From assembly GCF_947623445.1 (NCBI RefSeq), contig NC_135247.1, positions 15,316,501-15,380,500 on the forward strand: a stretch of 64,000 nucleotides of DNA, in the 5' to 3' direction. Numbering within the stretch: position 1 is the stretch's first letter; each line of letters starts with the position of its first letter. Made by a program: the position numbers and the translations under genes. The stretch is from Clavelina lepadiformis. Its lineage: Eukaryota > Chordata > Ascidiacea > Aplousobranchia > Clavelinidae. The notes beneath the pieces were generated by a model. The model saw nothing but the letters and a program-made list of their open reading frames with translations, ran no database searches and was not told the origin of the DNA. Positions 37,889 through 57,829 of the stretch are shown here, in pieces.

Positions 37889-40800
37889 TCATAACTCTTC
37901 ATTTCCCGCGACAGATCCAGTTCGCTTCTATAAAGTAAAAATGTAAGGTTAAGTTTTCAAAGAAGTAATCAAATGATGCTATTGATAACTGCACTATCTG
38001 GTCATGCTTAACAAAATTTAAATCGACATGATCAGAGAAAATTGTCAAAACACAAAATGAATCGTGTATGCTTACACTTGTTTATGCTTTTTCCGGTTCT
38101 TGTAAAACTCCTCTGCTTCCTGCGGTGTTTCCATCATGGGCACACCGTTTGTTTCAGGTAAAAACAAGGACAAAATACCAGCAGCGAGTCCTACACCGAA
38201 ATATTATAAAGTATTTTTCATGCTTTAGAACCGCTTTTTTACAAATTCGATCTATAGTTGTTATTGCGGATGTTTCTCTGAGTTCTTCTTATAATCACTA
38301 GTAATGACTGTTATATCATTACCGAAATGAAATGGTGAGGCCTACGCTTTGATTTAAATGTTTTTAAACCCATGTTCTTCTTCCGAAAAAGACTTGAACT
38401 TTAAAATTTATCACTCACCAAGTATTGCAAATATGGTATTGGGAAGCCAACTGACATAATCTTGGAGTGAAATTACGTAAGGTGCCACTATTCCTCCTAT
38501 TCTTGCCGCAAAAGAGCCTGCCCCTACTGCATTGCTTCTATTAAATAAATAAACAAATAAGTTATAAACTGATAATAATTTGCTGAGTAACTTATAGAAA
38601 AGTGTAAGGTTTATTTCATTGTATCACCTCAACACAGTTGGAAAGAGTTCTGTCGTGAAATTGTAGATGGTCGCAAAAGATCCCGAAATTCCGAATTTTC
38701 CAATAAAGGAGAAAACGACACCGAGCGTAATTAAAGCTGCAGAGAAACCAAATCACAAAAGTTAGCCGATAACATTAATTTAAAAGGTTTAATTCAAGAG
38801 TGTTGTTATTTGTCTTACATTCATTGTCGTCAGCATATACGTTGACGATTACACTTGCTAGAAGTCCTAAACCAGCCACCAACATATTTGCACACAAAAG
38901 AATTCTTCTCCCTATTCTGTCCATGAAAATTATGCAGATGATGTAGGATGCAATTTCCATTACACCATCTGCAAACAAAAACGTTTTATCATGGTATTCA
39001 AAATGAAAATGTTAACAGTACTATCTTGTAGGCCACTATTTAATAATTGCATTGCGGCTGCATCATTCTATTGTAAATATTAATACTAACCTATGCACTG
39101 TATATAGTAATAATAATATAAACGTTATACTGGTTGACGCGAGTAAATCTCACTTAGCGTATTGTTGACGAACAGATCTCCAGCCAGGGCCCCAGCATTC
39201 AATGACACACCATAATAAACCAAGCTATTTACAAGCCTAGAAAACAAATTCATTTAACTTGGTTAGCTTATAAATAAGAGCAAGATTCAAAAATCTGACT
39301 CACGATATTTCAATACGATTTTCACTAACCAATTAAACATGACGTTTAAGGTCACCAATGTAGAGGCTTTCGTTTTGAACAAATCCAGTGACGTATATTT
39401 GACTGAAGTTGCATTGGAAGTGTCGGTTGAAATCTGTGAAGCAATACAATTGATTACAACGTTGAAACATATGCGTCATAGAAACGACACATTTGACTAG
39501 TCTTCATTTTATCGGAAATTTGGAATTGCTTTTACCTGTTTGTCTGCTTCTTTGGCACGTTCCCAAATCTCGTCAGTTAGTTCCACTTTGTTAATGCGGG
39601 CCAGGAGCTTTGAAACCTTTATACCTTGTTTATCTTTTTTCTTGATAAAAAGCCATCTTGGCGACTCTGGGATAATCAACGCGAGAAACAGGAAGGGAAC
39701 ACCCAGAAGAGCTGTAACAAACTGAAAAATAAAAAACGGAGTTATTTCCAAAAGCATTTTTACAAAGTGGTAAAACTTGCCCATTTTTAGCCTACAGTTA
39801 TTTCATGCCAATCTCTCCAGTTGTAAGCAATTCCACTCATAATCATGTATCCAAATACAAAGAACATTTGATACAATATGCCAAAAAATGTTCTCCACTT
39901 CTTTCCCACTATCTCCATGACTATATTAAAACAAAGACATTTGTAAAACACTTACAGCGCCAACTGACAGTGAAATTTCCAATACATTCTGTCGCAAAAG
40001 TTTTTTAAAGTAAATTGATTGAATTTTAACCACATAACCTGAATAACAATCTCACTGTAGACAAATGTCCCTATACATCCATAATCAAACATTGCTAAGG
40101 CCGTTCTCAGAACAATATAAAGTGCGACGGATCGGCTGAAAGCGAGCCCAAACATACAGCCCAGAACTCCAACACAAGTGAGCAAACTGCACGTTTTGCG
40201 TCCGTAACTGTAAAATCAATAGGACGAGGTTGCATCAATATATGTTATGTTCTTTTGTGCTAGCTGCGACGGAAAATATATCTCCACATGGTGCATACAG
40301 TATGTATTACATAGGCCTATATTCAAAATACGTTTATTTTTGTAATCAAAAAATAAAGAAAATATAAAATAAAAGCTGACCGAAGCTAGAAAGTTTTCAA
40401 TAGTTGAGAAATATATATTAGAAGTGAACTTACGCATCTGCAAAATTTCCGAAAATAATTGATCCTATTAGGAAACCAACGTAGTACATTGACGTTGCAA
40501 CCGTGTTTAAATATTTGTCGCCGCAAATTAAGTCAAACTGAAACACAAAGCAAACATCCTGCATTTTTGCAGCCTTAATCAAATTAACATTAACGCGTAT
40601 AAAGGTTACCTCTGTTACTACAGTTTCCGTGAAGATTGATCTATCATAGTGGTATCCATTGTCACAGTTAATCGTTGAAGCTGATTGATTCACGCAACTT
40701 AGTGTCCCATCACATGTGTTAAGGTCGTAATTGTATCTTGCAACAGAAGTCAAAGTTATAAGCAATTTGGATCATATGGTTGTAAATAAATAATGCTTCG

Positions 40801-41423
40801 GAACAGCATTAATCAGGAAGAATTACTTAAAAACTTTAATTTGATTAAAGTTAGACCTTCATCTGTACATATAACTTAGTGGTATCTCCAAAATATCCTG
40901 CGTAAAGTGTAGAAGTGCAGTATTTTGGAAATTTGATGTCGAAAAGCTGCATATACCAAGTTGTATCTTCACCTGTAACATCCGTTGTATTCATCACTAG
41001 CAGAGTCGTAAGGTGTGGTAAAATTCAAGATATCCACTTCTGTTAGATTTGGATACACCGCACTATTGTCCAAGGGTGGTACATTACACCTAAGAATATA
41101 GTTTTAACCTGAAAGCAGAAACACGTTTTGCTGGTATGTCAAATGAAAAATCGGTAATAAATATTTTGAGCCTATGGTACAAGATATTGACTCGTAGAAG
41201 CCGTTTTCACCAAATTTTGATTTAATTTCTTAACACCAGTTATGAATGCAAATCTAATCTCGAATGATTCAACTTACCTTACGTCGGGAGTGTATGCTAT
41301 AAATACGGTCGCTAAACCATTAAAGCCGCCGAGGAAGTTGTAGTAACTCCATAGAAGACAAATGATGATTTGCGCTGGTCCTATCTGTCCCAAGGCTTCT
41401 AGAATAACTTCGAACTGCACCAT
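37889..41423 (-). CDS. SLC22-family organic ion transporter, copy B (complete)
   Basis: Tandem paralogue of copy A. Exons from start to stop: 41278-41423, 40973-41089, 40610-40736, 40434-40537, 40056-40207, 39796-39920, 39536-39721, 39330-39433, 39154-39236, 38819-38968, 38628-38736, 38419-38537, 38078-38190, 37889-37927, giving 557 residues. Start MVQFEVILEALGQIGPAQII, the loop motif GNFADAYGRK, PESPRWLF and DRIGRR are all present. Compared with copy A the fifth exon is one codon shorter (GCIG in place of GTTIG) and the final exon is longer, ending KRTGSVAGNEEL. All splice sites are GT-AG and the frame is open throughout, so it looks functional. Substrate is not predictable. Confidence 0.95.
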
Positions 41424-41970
41424 TTCGGTAGCTAACGTATCACCACAGCAGAAAACAATGGTAAAGTTGTACCTCCTAATAAATGTTCAAGAAAAACTTA
41501 ATTATAATCATTTTTCTGTGCATCTTTTTATTGCGAGTGTTTTAGTTTTAGAAAATTGATACCCACTGAATTTCCTTTTCACTTGATTTTAATCTTTCCT
41601 TAGTAAATTGTAATTATTCTTTAAAAATGCTCTACCCTTGATAATTGGAAACGAGCAATGATGCAATAAAGTGTGTTGACTATTTTCTGTTGACCCATTT
41701 CATAACGACCCGTTCAAACTTAATTGCTAAGCAAACAGTTTTGCCTTTTTCAAACGTTTGCATGATCTTTCCAACAAAAGAAACACAGCACCAAACTTAT
41801 AGCTCTGAATCAACTTGTAAGTATTCAACACGGAAACCAATAAATATACCATTAAAGTTAAAGTCTGAGTATGAGATTGGAGAAAGCTTACAGAAGTTTA
41901 AGGAAGATTGTGGAGCAAATTGGGACATCTGCGCCCGCGGGCGCAACAACATGGGTTTGATAAATTAGGT

Positions 41971-42650
41971 CAGCGTGGTCCAACTGCAGGCCCGCGGGCC
42001 AAAGTTGGCCCGCGAACTGATAGTAAGCTTTGATTCAATCTGGCAACATAACTTCAATTATTGTTTCTTTGTTATTGTGTAATATAATATTGTGTAATAA
42101 TATTGTTATTGACAAAAACTTTGTGAATGATCCTTTGTAATGCGTAACAATACCACTTTGTCCAAAAAGTTCTCTTAGGTTTTAGTTACACGCCTTGTTG
42201 TCCTAGCCCAGCGTGGTCCAACTACAGGCCCGCGGGCCGCAAGTTTGTCTCAAAGGAGAGGTTTCCCCTTTTAAAAGATGCTGCTATGAAGCTGTATTCT
42301 ATGTTTGGAAGTAGGTACGTTTTCAGCAATGAACAATATTAAAACAAAAAATCGAAATCAACTTGGAAACGAGGCTCTTCAGGCTTGCCTTCGCATGGCC
42401 ACAACTACGATTCCCATGGATACCAACGCTATTGTCGAGGAAGAACCTCGACCGCAGATGTCACATAGATCAGCATTTAATAGCTAACTTTTGAACTGTT
42501 CTAATTTCAGTTTTAATAAAAAAAGAGAACTTTTTTCAGTTCTAATATCAATGTCACATTTTTCTTCAGTTCTAATTTAAAAACATTGGCCCGCAAGATA
42601 AAAACATTTTCTGATTTTGGCCCGCGATGAAAGGAAGTTGGACCACGCTG
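41971..42650. mobile_element. Internally deleted hAT element with transposase remnant
   Basis: The left end CAGCGTGGTCCAACT and its exact 15-base inverse AGTTGGACCACGCTG at the right end are flanked by a perfect 8-bp target duplication AATTAGGT (41963-41970 and 42651-42658), the hallmark of hAT transposition. A second left-end copy sits inside at 42209. At about 42291-42487 (+) is a fragment resembling the C-terminal part of a hAT transposase of the ZBED/GTF2IRD2 type: MFGSR, then in another frame FSAMNNIKTKNRNQLG, ALQACLRMATTTIP and a stop at 42485. The element is 680 bp and cannot encode an active transposase. Confidence 0.92.
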
Positions 42651-42658
42651 AATTAGGT

Positions 42659-45600
42659 CATACTTTTTGTAATTGATCTTCAGGATAAGACTAGTAGATT
42701 GCGTATAATGTTGCTCGCAATAATGCAATAAGAGGGGCATCAATGGGCCATAACCTTTTACAAACATAAATTTGGGGGCTATTGACGTTTTCACTGCTAT
42801 TTATTTTTCGTTCGTCGCATTATGTTGTGTGCGATTACTTATCGGCTGCATGGTCTACGAAAATACATTTAGCCGATGGGTTAACAGGAACAAACGGCAT
42901 CAAAATCGTAGTATACGGCGTTTCCATACTGTATAGGCTACCATAAATTGTCAGCTACTATTGTATTTATCAATATTGGAATGCATTTAATTTAAAACAA
43001 TTTTTGAGCGTTTCGCGCATTTTGGTCGGGCTAATCAAGCGCGGAAATTAATCAATTTCCATTATATTTCGCTTTTTCGGTGTTCGTTTTCTTATTTATC
43101 TTGATAAGTGAGGGAGAAAATACTACCTCTGTCCCCGGGCACTAAAAACTCTAAACACGCTTCTGATTCCTTATGAGAACAGTTCCTTGTGGATGCACTC
43201 TCGTCGGAGCTTGTCTCTTGTCAAAACTTGCCCCTATAATAGTTACAGTAAGAGCTTTTTAGCTTTTCGGAAGAAAGCTTGTAGACATGCAGTTTCATAT
43301 AAAAAATTACTAGGCTACTCCTATACGCTACTCGCAATTGTAGTGTTTTCAATATCAAGATACAGTATTATGAAGTTTAAGCTTTATCGCAGATGTGCAA
43401 TACCTAACAATTAGATCGCCATGACGTCGTGGATCAACGATCGCCAACGCTTCGGAAATTCCTGTGGCAAATGGCAACATGTTTTCTTATCAACAAACTG
43501 TGTAGGAAAACTGTTATCAGCATTAGAGTTTGACGTGATGAAGCTGTTGTAAGTCACGATGGTCGATGGTTTGTTCCGCTATAGTTTGATGATCACATGC
43601 ATGTAGTTGTTATAAACAATTAACTTAGGCCTACCTGAGAATGTATGTGGAAAGTAGCTGAAATATTTTGTTAAGAAATAGAGTTCCTCAGTATCCAGTG
43701 TTGTCCTGACTGTCTGAATCGCATTCTCAAATAACGTTCCTAACGTGAAGTTGTGGCAAATGCAAACCTAAACATATTCTTCGTTAAGTGAAGCGTGACA
43801 GTGCATGAAGTGCCCTGACGTTATCTAGGGATCAGGGTGTGGCGTATGTGATTATGGGGGTTAGAGTGGCAGGACGCCAACCGCCACACTGGTATAAAGC
43901 AACGGAAGACATAACATTATATATCTGTTGTTGAGCTGTTCTAACTTGATGCAAATAGCATGTGCCGTAGCACAGGCATAACTTGACGCAAAAAGACGTG
44001 TCAAAAGTGCGTCTATGTGCCCCCTTGTCTTAAAGACGACTGACAATTGACAAAATACAAACAGTGAATAAAGAAAAAAAAACTAAACAAAAAAAGTTTT
44101 TCGGCAAATAGCGTTGTGTATTGGCGCTACCTGGCGGACAGGGTAGCGAACGTCATAAGAGTGCTTCACGCTACGAATTAATCCGTTTGATTTGAATCAA
44201 GTCACACTTTAGATACATTTGACCCCAGCCAAAAAAAGACTGGCTTCGTTACAACGCTGCTATTTTGTTTGTGGTGTTAAATTGAACTTCATACAGCGTG
44301 CTTAACTTGAAACCACCTAGTGCTGGCAATTTCTGTACGTGGCGAAGAGATGCATTGTGGGTGTAAAAGGGATTTCCCGGTTTGTGATCTTCCAGATGTT
44401 GCTAATGGTATTTATGTTTGTTATTTGTCTGGATCTCGGTTGTCATTGTTTTAAGATAATGTAAGCTACCTTTCTACGAAAACTTGCTAAAAATAAGATA
44501 AATTGTATAAAGGATGATGAATTTATGACTTGCCCTCTGTTACGTGCTAAATTGTTGTTCTGTAACAGAATTTCCTAAACTATTTTATAGGCTATCTTAT
44601 ATGCTTTTGTAATGCGGTTTGACTTCGCTCGCCCTGCGTCTCCACACATTTGACGTTGCCGTACGACATTATAGCGTGCCTACCTCAGCTACATTTTGGC
44701 ATTGCTGTCATTAACTAGGAAGGCCGGCATTCTTCGAGTGTAATAAGGGCTAAATGTTGTAGTTTTATCAGTAATTAAATTAGTACCTGAGTAATATCGA
44801 TTTCAAAACTAAGTACCGAATTGGATTCGGTTATTAAGGACTCGATATTCTAAAATACATATCCATAGTTGTAAGTTATAAAAGTTCTTACAACCACTGA
44901 TTTAAGCAGTTAAAAGTTACCAGTGTTATGAACAAGTTATGTCCTGGGTGCAGTAGTAGTCTATATGGTCAACATTGAAGAGCATTTGTTGAAATGAAAT
45001 GTGAAAAGTCACATGTTTGAGCTAACCTGACTTAAGTAAAAGAAATTTCAAAATTACTCAAATCTTTTGTTTTCAAGAAATAAGTCGGCTCGGCATATTT
45101 TTTTATCATCTCATGTAGACTACCTACATTAACATGGTGTTTACTTATTTTAGCAAAATCAGAACTTTTAATTGCTTCTGATGCTATGAAAGCACACCAC
45201 TTACTTAATTTTACTCCAGTGGATGTTGTAGACGGATTTCTATGGTGTACTTAAAACTTTCATCATTGTACATTTACAGCAATTCCATAGTTATGCAAGA
45301 AATGACTTGATTGAACTTGATCAGTTTAATAACCAACTCGACTTGAGTTGCTTTGATTGAATGGTTCAAGTTTGACTCATTACAGCACTAGCTGGTTGTT
45401 GATACCATATCAAAAATCCATGAGGCATTCAATACATTAAAAGATCTAAGATGTCAAACTTAGAACTTATACGCCAAATTATAACTTCAATGTCAATGAT
45501 CCCAATCCTATCAAAACACACTCAGAAGCTGTACATATGTGCACATTACACTGTGTTTCAAAGTTGGTATTTATATTTTTCACTGTAGGAAACATTTATG

Positions 45601-45782
45601 CTTATACTCTAAAATATATTTAAAAATGCTCTCATTATTGTCCAGGTGTGTTGTGTGTGATTGTGTCACAAAAAGAGCAGTTTTTTCCAACACTACCTTA
45701 AGTTGTTACAAGAAATTAAAGTGGCATTCTGAAAACTTGGTTAATTAAATACTTAATTGAACAGTCAGCAGTCTCAGTTACA
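42659..45782. other. Intergenic region upstream of SURF4
   Basis: No gene was recognised. A phrase GTGGCAGGACGCCAACCGCC at about 43866 recurs at 59930 just after a transposon, marking a dispersed repeat. The sequence from about 45648 to the SURF4 start is the stretch duplicated at 36217-36339 and probably holds the SURF4 promoter and 5' UTR. Confidence 0.6.
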
Positions 45783-52381
<6,599 letters not shown>

Positions 52382-53383
52382 AAAGATATTTCAGAATGCC
52401 CATAATTCATGACTTTCTTTTATTAACATACATTTAGATAGTGGAATTTTAAATTGTTTGTATTTCACAAATTACTGTCCTCTGCATTTCCACATAATTA
52501 AAATTCCTAAATGTGCCCTAAATTTTGCTACAATTGTATAATTTTGATACAAGAAGTGCCATTTAACGATTTTTTATAGTGTTTAAAAATTGCTTAAAAC
52601 AGTCCATATTCTTATGATTAGCTATGTGAAGCAATGCCATTGCCGAAGCCACATATGTGTACTGGACAGTAACCCAGCATTGTGTACTATTTGAGCTTAT
52701 CATGTACGTCCTACCTGTCAAAGTATTATAACTATTAATATACTTGCACTGCATATGTAGTGTTCAAATACTGGTCTTGTGCTGTGTGACACTAGCACAA
52801 CGGTTATTTTTTATGATTAGTGGCGTTTATACAGTCCTTAAGTTAATGATGTTTCGGCTGCAGACAGAGCAATCATAATGTTTTTCTTGTCTAGTTTATA
52901 ATTTGCTGACCTGTTGGAAAGATTTTTTTTTAAAGTACATTGTTTGTAAAGAAAATTTATGTGTGTTTTTCAATCGGTTGTTGAATGTTACCGTTATTTT
53001 ATTCTGTTTCATTTCGTTACTTTTTTGCCCAAAACTAAAATTTTATTATTAAAATCAAGTTTACTAGCTTCAAAATACATATATAGGAATTCTGTGGTAA
53101 CTATTAATGTTTCATGTGAAAGCATGTGTAATATTTTAGCGCTTCCCCATATTTGTTGTTGTAGAACAGTTACAATATGTTATAATGCTTATATTGTACC
53201 AGGCATTGTAAAATGGCAAGTGTCAGAGTTTTGTTTTACTTTGCTGTAAGTATTTGTTGTAATAGTGGTAAAATTATCTGATATACTAAGGTGCTTTGGG
53301 TGTATATAAGCATATGGTGTGGTTTCAAGCAAATAGTGCTGCTGCAATATTAGCCAAGTTGACCTTCTATTAGCTATAAGCAA

Positions 53384-53389
53384 AATAAA
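53384..53389 (+). terminator. Candidate poly(A) signal for the proximal SURF4 3' end
   Basis: AATAAA about 1 kb after the stop at 52381 and before the distal terminal exon at 53728. It would allow the proximal exon to be used as a terminal exon. Confidence 0.4.
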
Positions 53390-53727
53390 CCATTGACTAA
53401 ACAGTGTGGACGAGTTTTAAAGTGAGTTTTTCAAGAGTCTAACCATGCAGTCTGGATGAGTTTCACTCTTCATGTAACGTTCATCAGCTGGGGCAAGAAA
53501 ATGTTAGCTTCAGGAATAACTAGCATTTTGCACTGCCATTTGATTGCTTTGAGCTTTTGTTCAGTTGGAAAGAGATTGGAGACTTTCCACAAAACTGGAA
53601 TTAACTTATTTTTTGTTTGCGTTCTTTCCGAATTTGTTTTGTTTTTTATATTTTTCTGCATCACTTCTTTTATTACTGGTTGTCAGATCTTTGCAAAACT
53701 TTAACCAAAAATATTTTTTGATTACAG

Positions 53728-54103
53728 ATTATCATGAACCTTATTGGATTGGCTTGTATAGTTTGCATAGCAATTGGATTCAGAGCTCGTCTATGTGCAA
53801 TGTTCCTAGTAATTGGATTGCTGATACTTAACTTCAGCGTCAACAATTTCTGGGCCTATTCCAGCATCATGAATGACTTTTTAAAATATGACTTCTTCCA
53901 GGTACCAAAAACAAAGCTGCGGATTTCTCCACCACTCAATTGCACATAGTATCTTGGTTTTTTTGCACCTAAGTGTCTTTTGTGTGTGTAGTTTATACCA
54001 TTTTCATTTTCTGCAGGTAATGTCTGTAATTGGTGGTCTACTCCTAATGATTGAAAAAGGACCAGGAGACCTCAGTTATGATGAGTACAAGAAGACAATG
54101 TAA
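53728..54103 (+). CDS. SURF4: Alternative 3' terminal coding exons of SURF4
   Basis: Exons 53728-53901 and 54017-54103 code 86 residues homologous to the proximal terminal exon (89 codons with stop): IIMNLIGLACIVCIAIGFRARLCAM, then [10 protein letters not shown], then [20 protein letters not shown]. The first has an acceptor in the same phase as 52115, so exon 5 (47863-48049) could splice to either. The ending KKTM keeps a dilysine ER-retrieval signal. This copy contains an intron after FFQ that the proximal exon lacks. No copies of SURF4 exons 1-5 lie between the two, so it is not a separate complete gene in this window. It could still be an untranscribed partial duplicate, but the frame and splice sites are intact. 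Confidence 0.88.
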
Positions 54104-54627
54104 TTTGTAATAGGTGTTGCTGGTTGTATGTCCATGACAGAAGTTTGGCCCAAAGACTGCATTAAAGTGACTTTTGACTTGTTTTTAAAATTCCTCTTCC
54201 CAGTTTGGGGTATTTGCAAAAACTGCCAATTGAATTTAAAGAATCTATTATCTTATAGCGAAGTATATTAAAGCTAGAAGCAAACAACATTTTTTTACCA
54301 ATTTAGTAGAAGCAAGAACTATTTTTTGAGCAAAAGGAAATCTAATCGTGCTGTACATTGTCGTGTTTCTGAAATACTCGTATTTGCTTTGCCAATTACG
54401 TTAACCACCTTACCTATATGTTACACATGAACTAAGCTCTTCAAGTTGGTTTATGCATTGACATTTAAGTAAACTTGCTTAGATCTAATCATTGCAATAA
54501 TAATCGATATACTTTGACGAGAATTTGAGCTTATTTGTGATTCTTTTTTGCAATACACTTGCTGCTTTATTCACTTTGCAGCACTTTACTAGCTATAAAA
54601 CACTGCATTTCATCAAACAAAGTTTGA

Positions 54628-54633
54628 AATAAA
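54628..54633 (+). terminator. Candidate poly(A) signal for the distal SURF4 3' end
   Basis: AATAAA about 525 bases after the distal stop codon at 54101-54103. Confidence 0.4.
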
Positions 54634-55169
54634 TCAATTTACATGTTAATTGTCATAATTGAATGGCCTTTTTAGAAGCTACATACTTTGACTTATTTGC
54701 TATTAGTATTACCAACTTTTACCCTTCATCAGACTATATAATTGTCAATGTTGCGGGCAACTCGATTATTTTGGTTTAAGATCGATTTTTTAACATTTGC
54801 TTCAGATGAAAACAAATTAAATTTTCTGAATTATTAAATTTATTAAAAATTAACTATTAAATTTGTGCAGCACTGTTTGTGTACCAACTCATCTATTACT
54901 CAGTTGGTTTGCTTGATGTTTGTGAAGCTAGCATACATTTTGTTTTAAAGTATCGTAGAAATTGCAAAACCTTGTGATGTATCACTTTTTTTTCCAAGCA
55001 ATTTAACTCTGCACGACTTAAGCTTTAGAAAAGCTATTTGACCGTAAGTACAGTAGGTCACGCAAATTTAGATCGGAAGGAAGATTTAAGTTAGATTCTT
55101 GCCTAAACATAACCTGAATAAGGTTATTTTAAGGAACCGTCAAAGACTTAAAACTAAGATCTCTATGAA

Positions 55170-55510
55170 TTTGTTGGATGTCCTACGTAGGGCTTTAAAA
55201 TATGCTTAGACAAATCAGAAGGCAGCATGGTTGGTGTTGTTTTTTAGCCTGGGAATTACTCTAGCAGTTGGCGTGCTTCAATGTCCCAGGTCGCGTGCAG
55301 AATTATGCTAAAAATTAGCATGAAAGTAGCTAAAATTGAGTTTTTAGGCCAAACATTCTAGTGTTTATTTTGGGCCTCTGTTAAAAAAGTTTGAATCATG
55401 TTTTTTTGATGGCATATTATGGAATGGTAGTTCATGAGCATACTAAATTGACATGCAAAATTTCAGAGAGCCCCATGGAAGATTTTTCGAGCAAACAGTC
55501 TTTTAGTAAA
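55170..55510. repeat. Dispersed repeat, inverted relative of 47150-47490
   Basis: Read on the minus strand it matches the intronic copy in SURF4 over about 340 bases with many substitutions. Type is unknown. Confidence 0.75.
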
Positions 55511-56615
55511 TTTACTGTATAATAAAACAAAGAAAGATTTTATGGAATTTTTTGGTATTTGACGCCTCCTTAAGCGGTATGCACACACGTTTGCGTCAGC
55601 GATCGCAAAACCCACGACAACCTGGCGTCACGTATCACACATGTTCTGCAGCAGCAAAATGCATACATCAAAACGCAATTGTGTGGCCAGTACCTCACGT
55701 GCACATTGTTGCAAGACGCAGTGTAGCCTATTTAGGATCATGCCTGCTGCTTTAGGCGTTTATATTGCAGAGAATTACTTTTCTTCGTAAATTGACAAAG
55801 ATTTTTATACTTCGATATTTTATTGAAAAATTAAATGAAACGGCGAACAAAAAAGAAATCCTGAGGTATTTGAAACTACCAAGAAAATTAAGCATAAAAT
55901 ACAGGAAATGACTTCACACGAACATCAAAAATGCACATTCCATGAATATGCAAAGCAATCAGAACACTGCATTTGGAATGAATACAAAAATAATTACCAA
56001 TTCCTTTGTAAAAATGTACAGAAAAAATTGAAAAAATGTTGCTTAACTGCATATATGACCATACCATGATTACACGAAATACGAAATGGCAAATGAACTG
56101 ATTTGTTTTTACAGGAACTATGCAAAAGTATCCGTGTCTATAGTATTTGTTTTGCGTCTATATAAAAAATTTAAAAACAAAATCGGGCTGATTTCCTTCA
56201 TACAATTAACGACCAATTTTTCTGGCTCTGTACGAAGTCACACGTCTGCTAAACTGATCAAACAATCCAGTGTTGGTTGTTGGACTTCATCTGATCGCTT
56301 TTTTAGAAACTTTAACAATCCAGAACTGTTCTTTCCAGAACAATTAAAATAACTTTTTCCTCTGCGATAGTAGTTTTTAACATATCTGAAACCATCGAGC
56401 ACATACACTTGAGAATTCTTTCTTTGGCCTTCAACCACAGTAGAATTTGCTGTCGTTCTGTTACACTTTATAAGCTTGAACTATATATTTGAAAAGTTTG
56501 GGACCTATGAGTGCAAAATAAGAATTATAGGTAACATATTTTCAATTTTTTATCGCATAAAAGAATTCATATAACTCACTTGAGTGAAATCTTCACAATC
56601 CAATGCCCCAGACTA

Positions 56616-56925
56616 GAAAGTGCGGCAGTTTTCGACGAGAAATCGTGCGTGCAAATACACAACCTTGGCGGTTGGCCTGATGACATACACCAAAGCTTCA
56701 ATTCTTTATTTGCTTGTTATAAATTGGCATTCAAATATCCTGTTTTTCTTTGTTTGTTTATTATAAAACGGCGTGAAGATAAATAATTAATCAGCGAGCA
56801 AGTTGAGGAATCTCGTGCGCATAGCTGCGACACAATGTTTGTCGTTTGTAAACTAGAGCCTTAGTGCATGCGAAATTTTGCGTTTATGAACACACGATTC
56901 TTCGACAAAACCTGCCGTACTTTCC
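56616..56925. mobile_element. Miniature inverted-repeat element (GAAAGTRCGGCAG ends)
   Basis: The left end GAAAGTGCGGCAGTTTTCGA continues into GAGAAATCGTGCG, and the right end in reverse reads GAAAGTACGGCAGGTTTTGT followed by CGAAGAATCGTGTG, an inverted match of more than 30 bases with small gaps. About 310 bp, no coding potential. A second, shorter member lies at 63867-64000. Superfamily and target duplication are unclear. Confidence 0.75.
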
Positions 56926-57661
56926 GGTCCGGCTGACGAACCACATATATCACCAATGGCTATACTTGGGGTCCCAGGCTTAAGCGGTTGGCATTAAGCC
57001 TACTTGGTAATTGGTTATAACCAAATAACATTTTAAAAGATGCGTTTATCTTTTCTTTTACTCTAAATTTCCCCACCACGCTAATATTGTTACAAATTTA
57101 ATGACTACGTAATCTTCCAAGAAATCTCTTTTTATTGCGTATTCAAAGTCAAAGTCAGACTTCATTGAATAAATTTAGCTAATGTGGACTGTGGACCTCA
57201 TGGCCAGGTTGCCAAGTTTATTTACGACAAAAAGCGAAAATAATTGCCGCAGAAAAGCGCACATACTGTATTGTTTGTGGAAGCAATCCATTTTTTAAAC
57301 ATAAAATTGTACTTTTTCAATTAAAAAAAAATTGACTTTAATCTCATAAAACTAAACATTACGTAAACTATTGCAATAAGTTATTAAAAATGCTGTTTAA
57401 AGCGATATTAAAAAGAATAAAGAAATTTACGAATTGACAACATTGAAAAAAAAGAAATTGCCGACACTGCTTCTTGGTGATGATGAATCAAGCATTCAAG
57501 GTCATCAAGCATGGCACCAGCTGCCGACACAGTTCCATGATGAGTGATTACAGGTTAAATTACAAAATACGGATTAAATTAAATTAAAAATTACAAAATA
57601 CAGATTACAAAATACGCTAATATTCAGGCAAAATATGACACTACTGTATTCAGAATATTAC

Positions 57662-57829
57662 CTTGTTCAGGCGAAATACGATATTATTCAGGGGAAATAT
57701 AATCTTGTTCAAGCGAAATAAGATCTTGTTCAGGCAAAATATGATCTTGTTCAGGCTAAATATGACCTTGTTCAGTCGAAATATGATATTATTCAGGCGA
57801 AATATGATCTTATTAAGACAAAGTATGAA
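57662..57829 (+). repeat. 21-bp minisatellite encoding heptads (KYDLVQA)
   Basis: Eight 21-base units of the form CTTGTTCAGGCGAAATATGA plus T, with substitutions. In one plus frame they read as seven-residue repeats KYDLVQA or KYDIIQA, a spacing suited to a coiled coil, continuing to about 57940. One unit has TAA in place of the TAT codon (about 57719-57721), so the frame is interrupted. It could be a fossil of a coding coiled-coil repeat or satellite with accidental coding look. Confidence 0.85.

Larger units (their letters stand above)
36745..41860. repeat. Segmental duplication, copy B (contains SLC22 gene B)
   Basis: Second copy of the block at about 29830-34560, in the same orientation, with introns and both flanks conserved. 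Differences are substitutions and small indels, plus a one-codon deletion in the fifth exon. Boundaries are approximate. Confidence 0.85.

Noticed and set aside
53728..54103. Interpretation as a separate tandem SURF4 gene
   Set aside because: No copies of the first five exons occur between 52381 and 53728, so a stand-alone gene is not supported; alternative terminal exons fit better.
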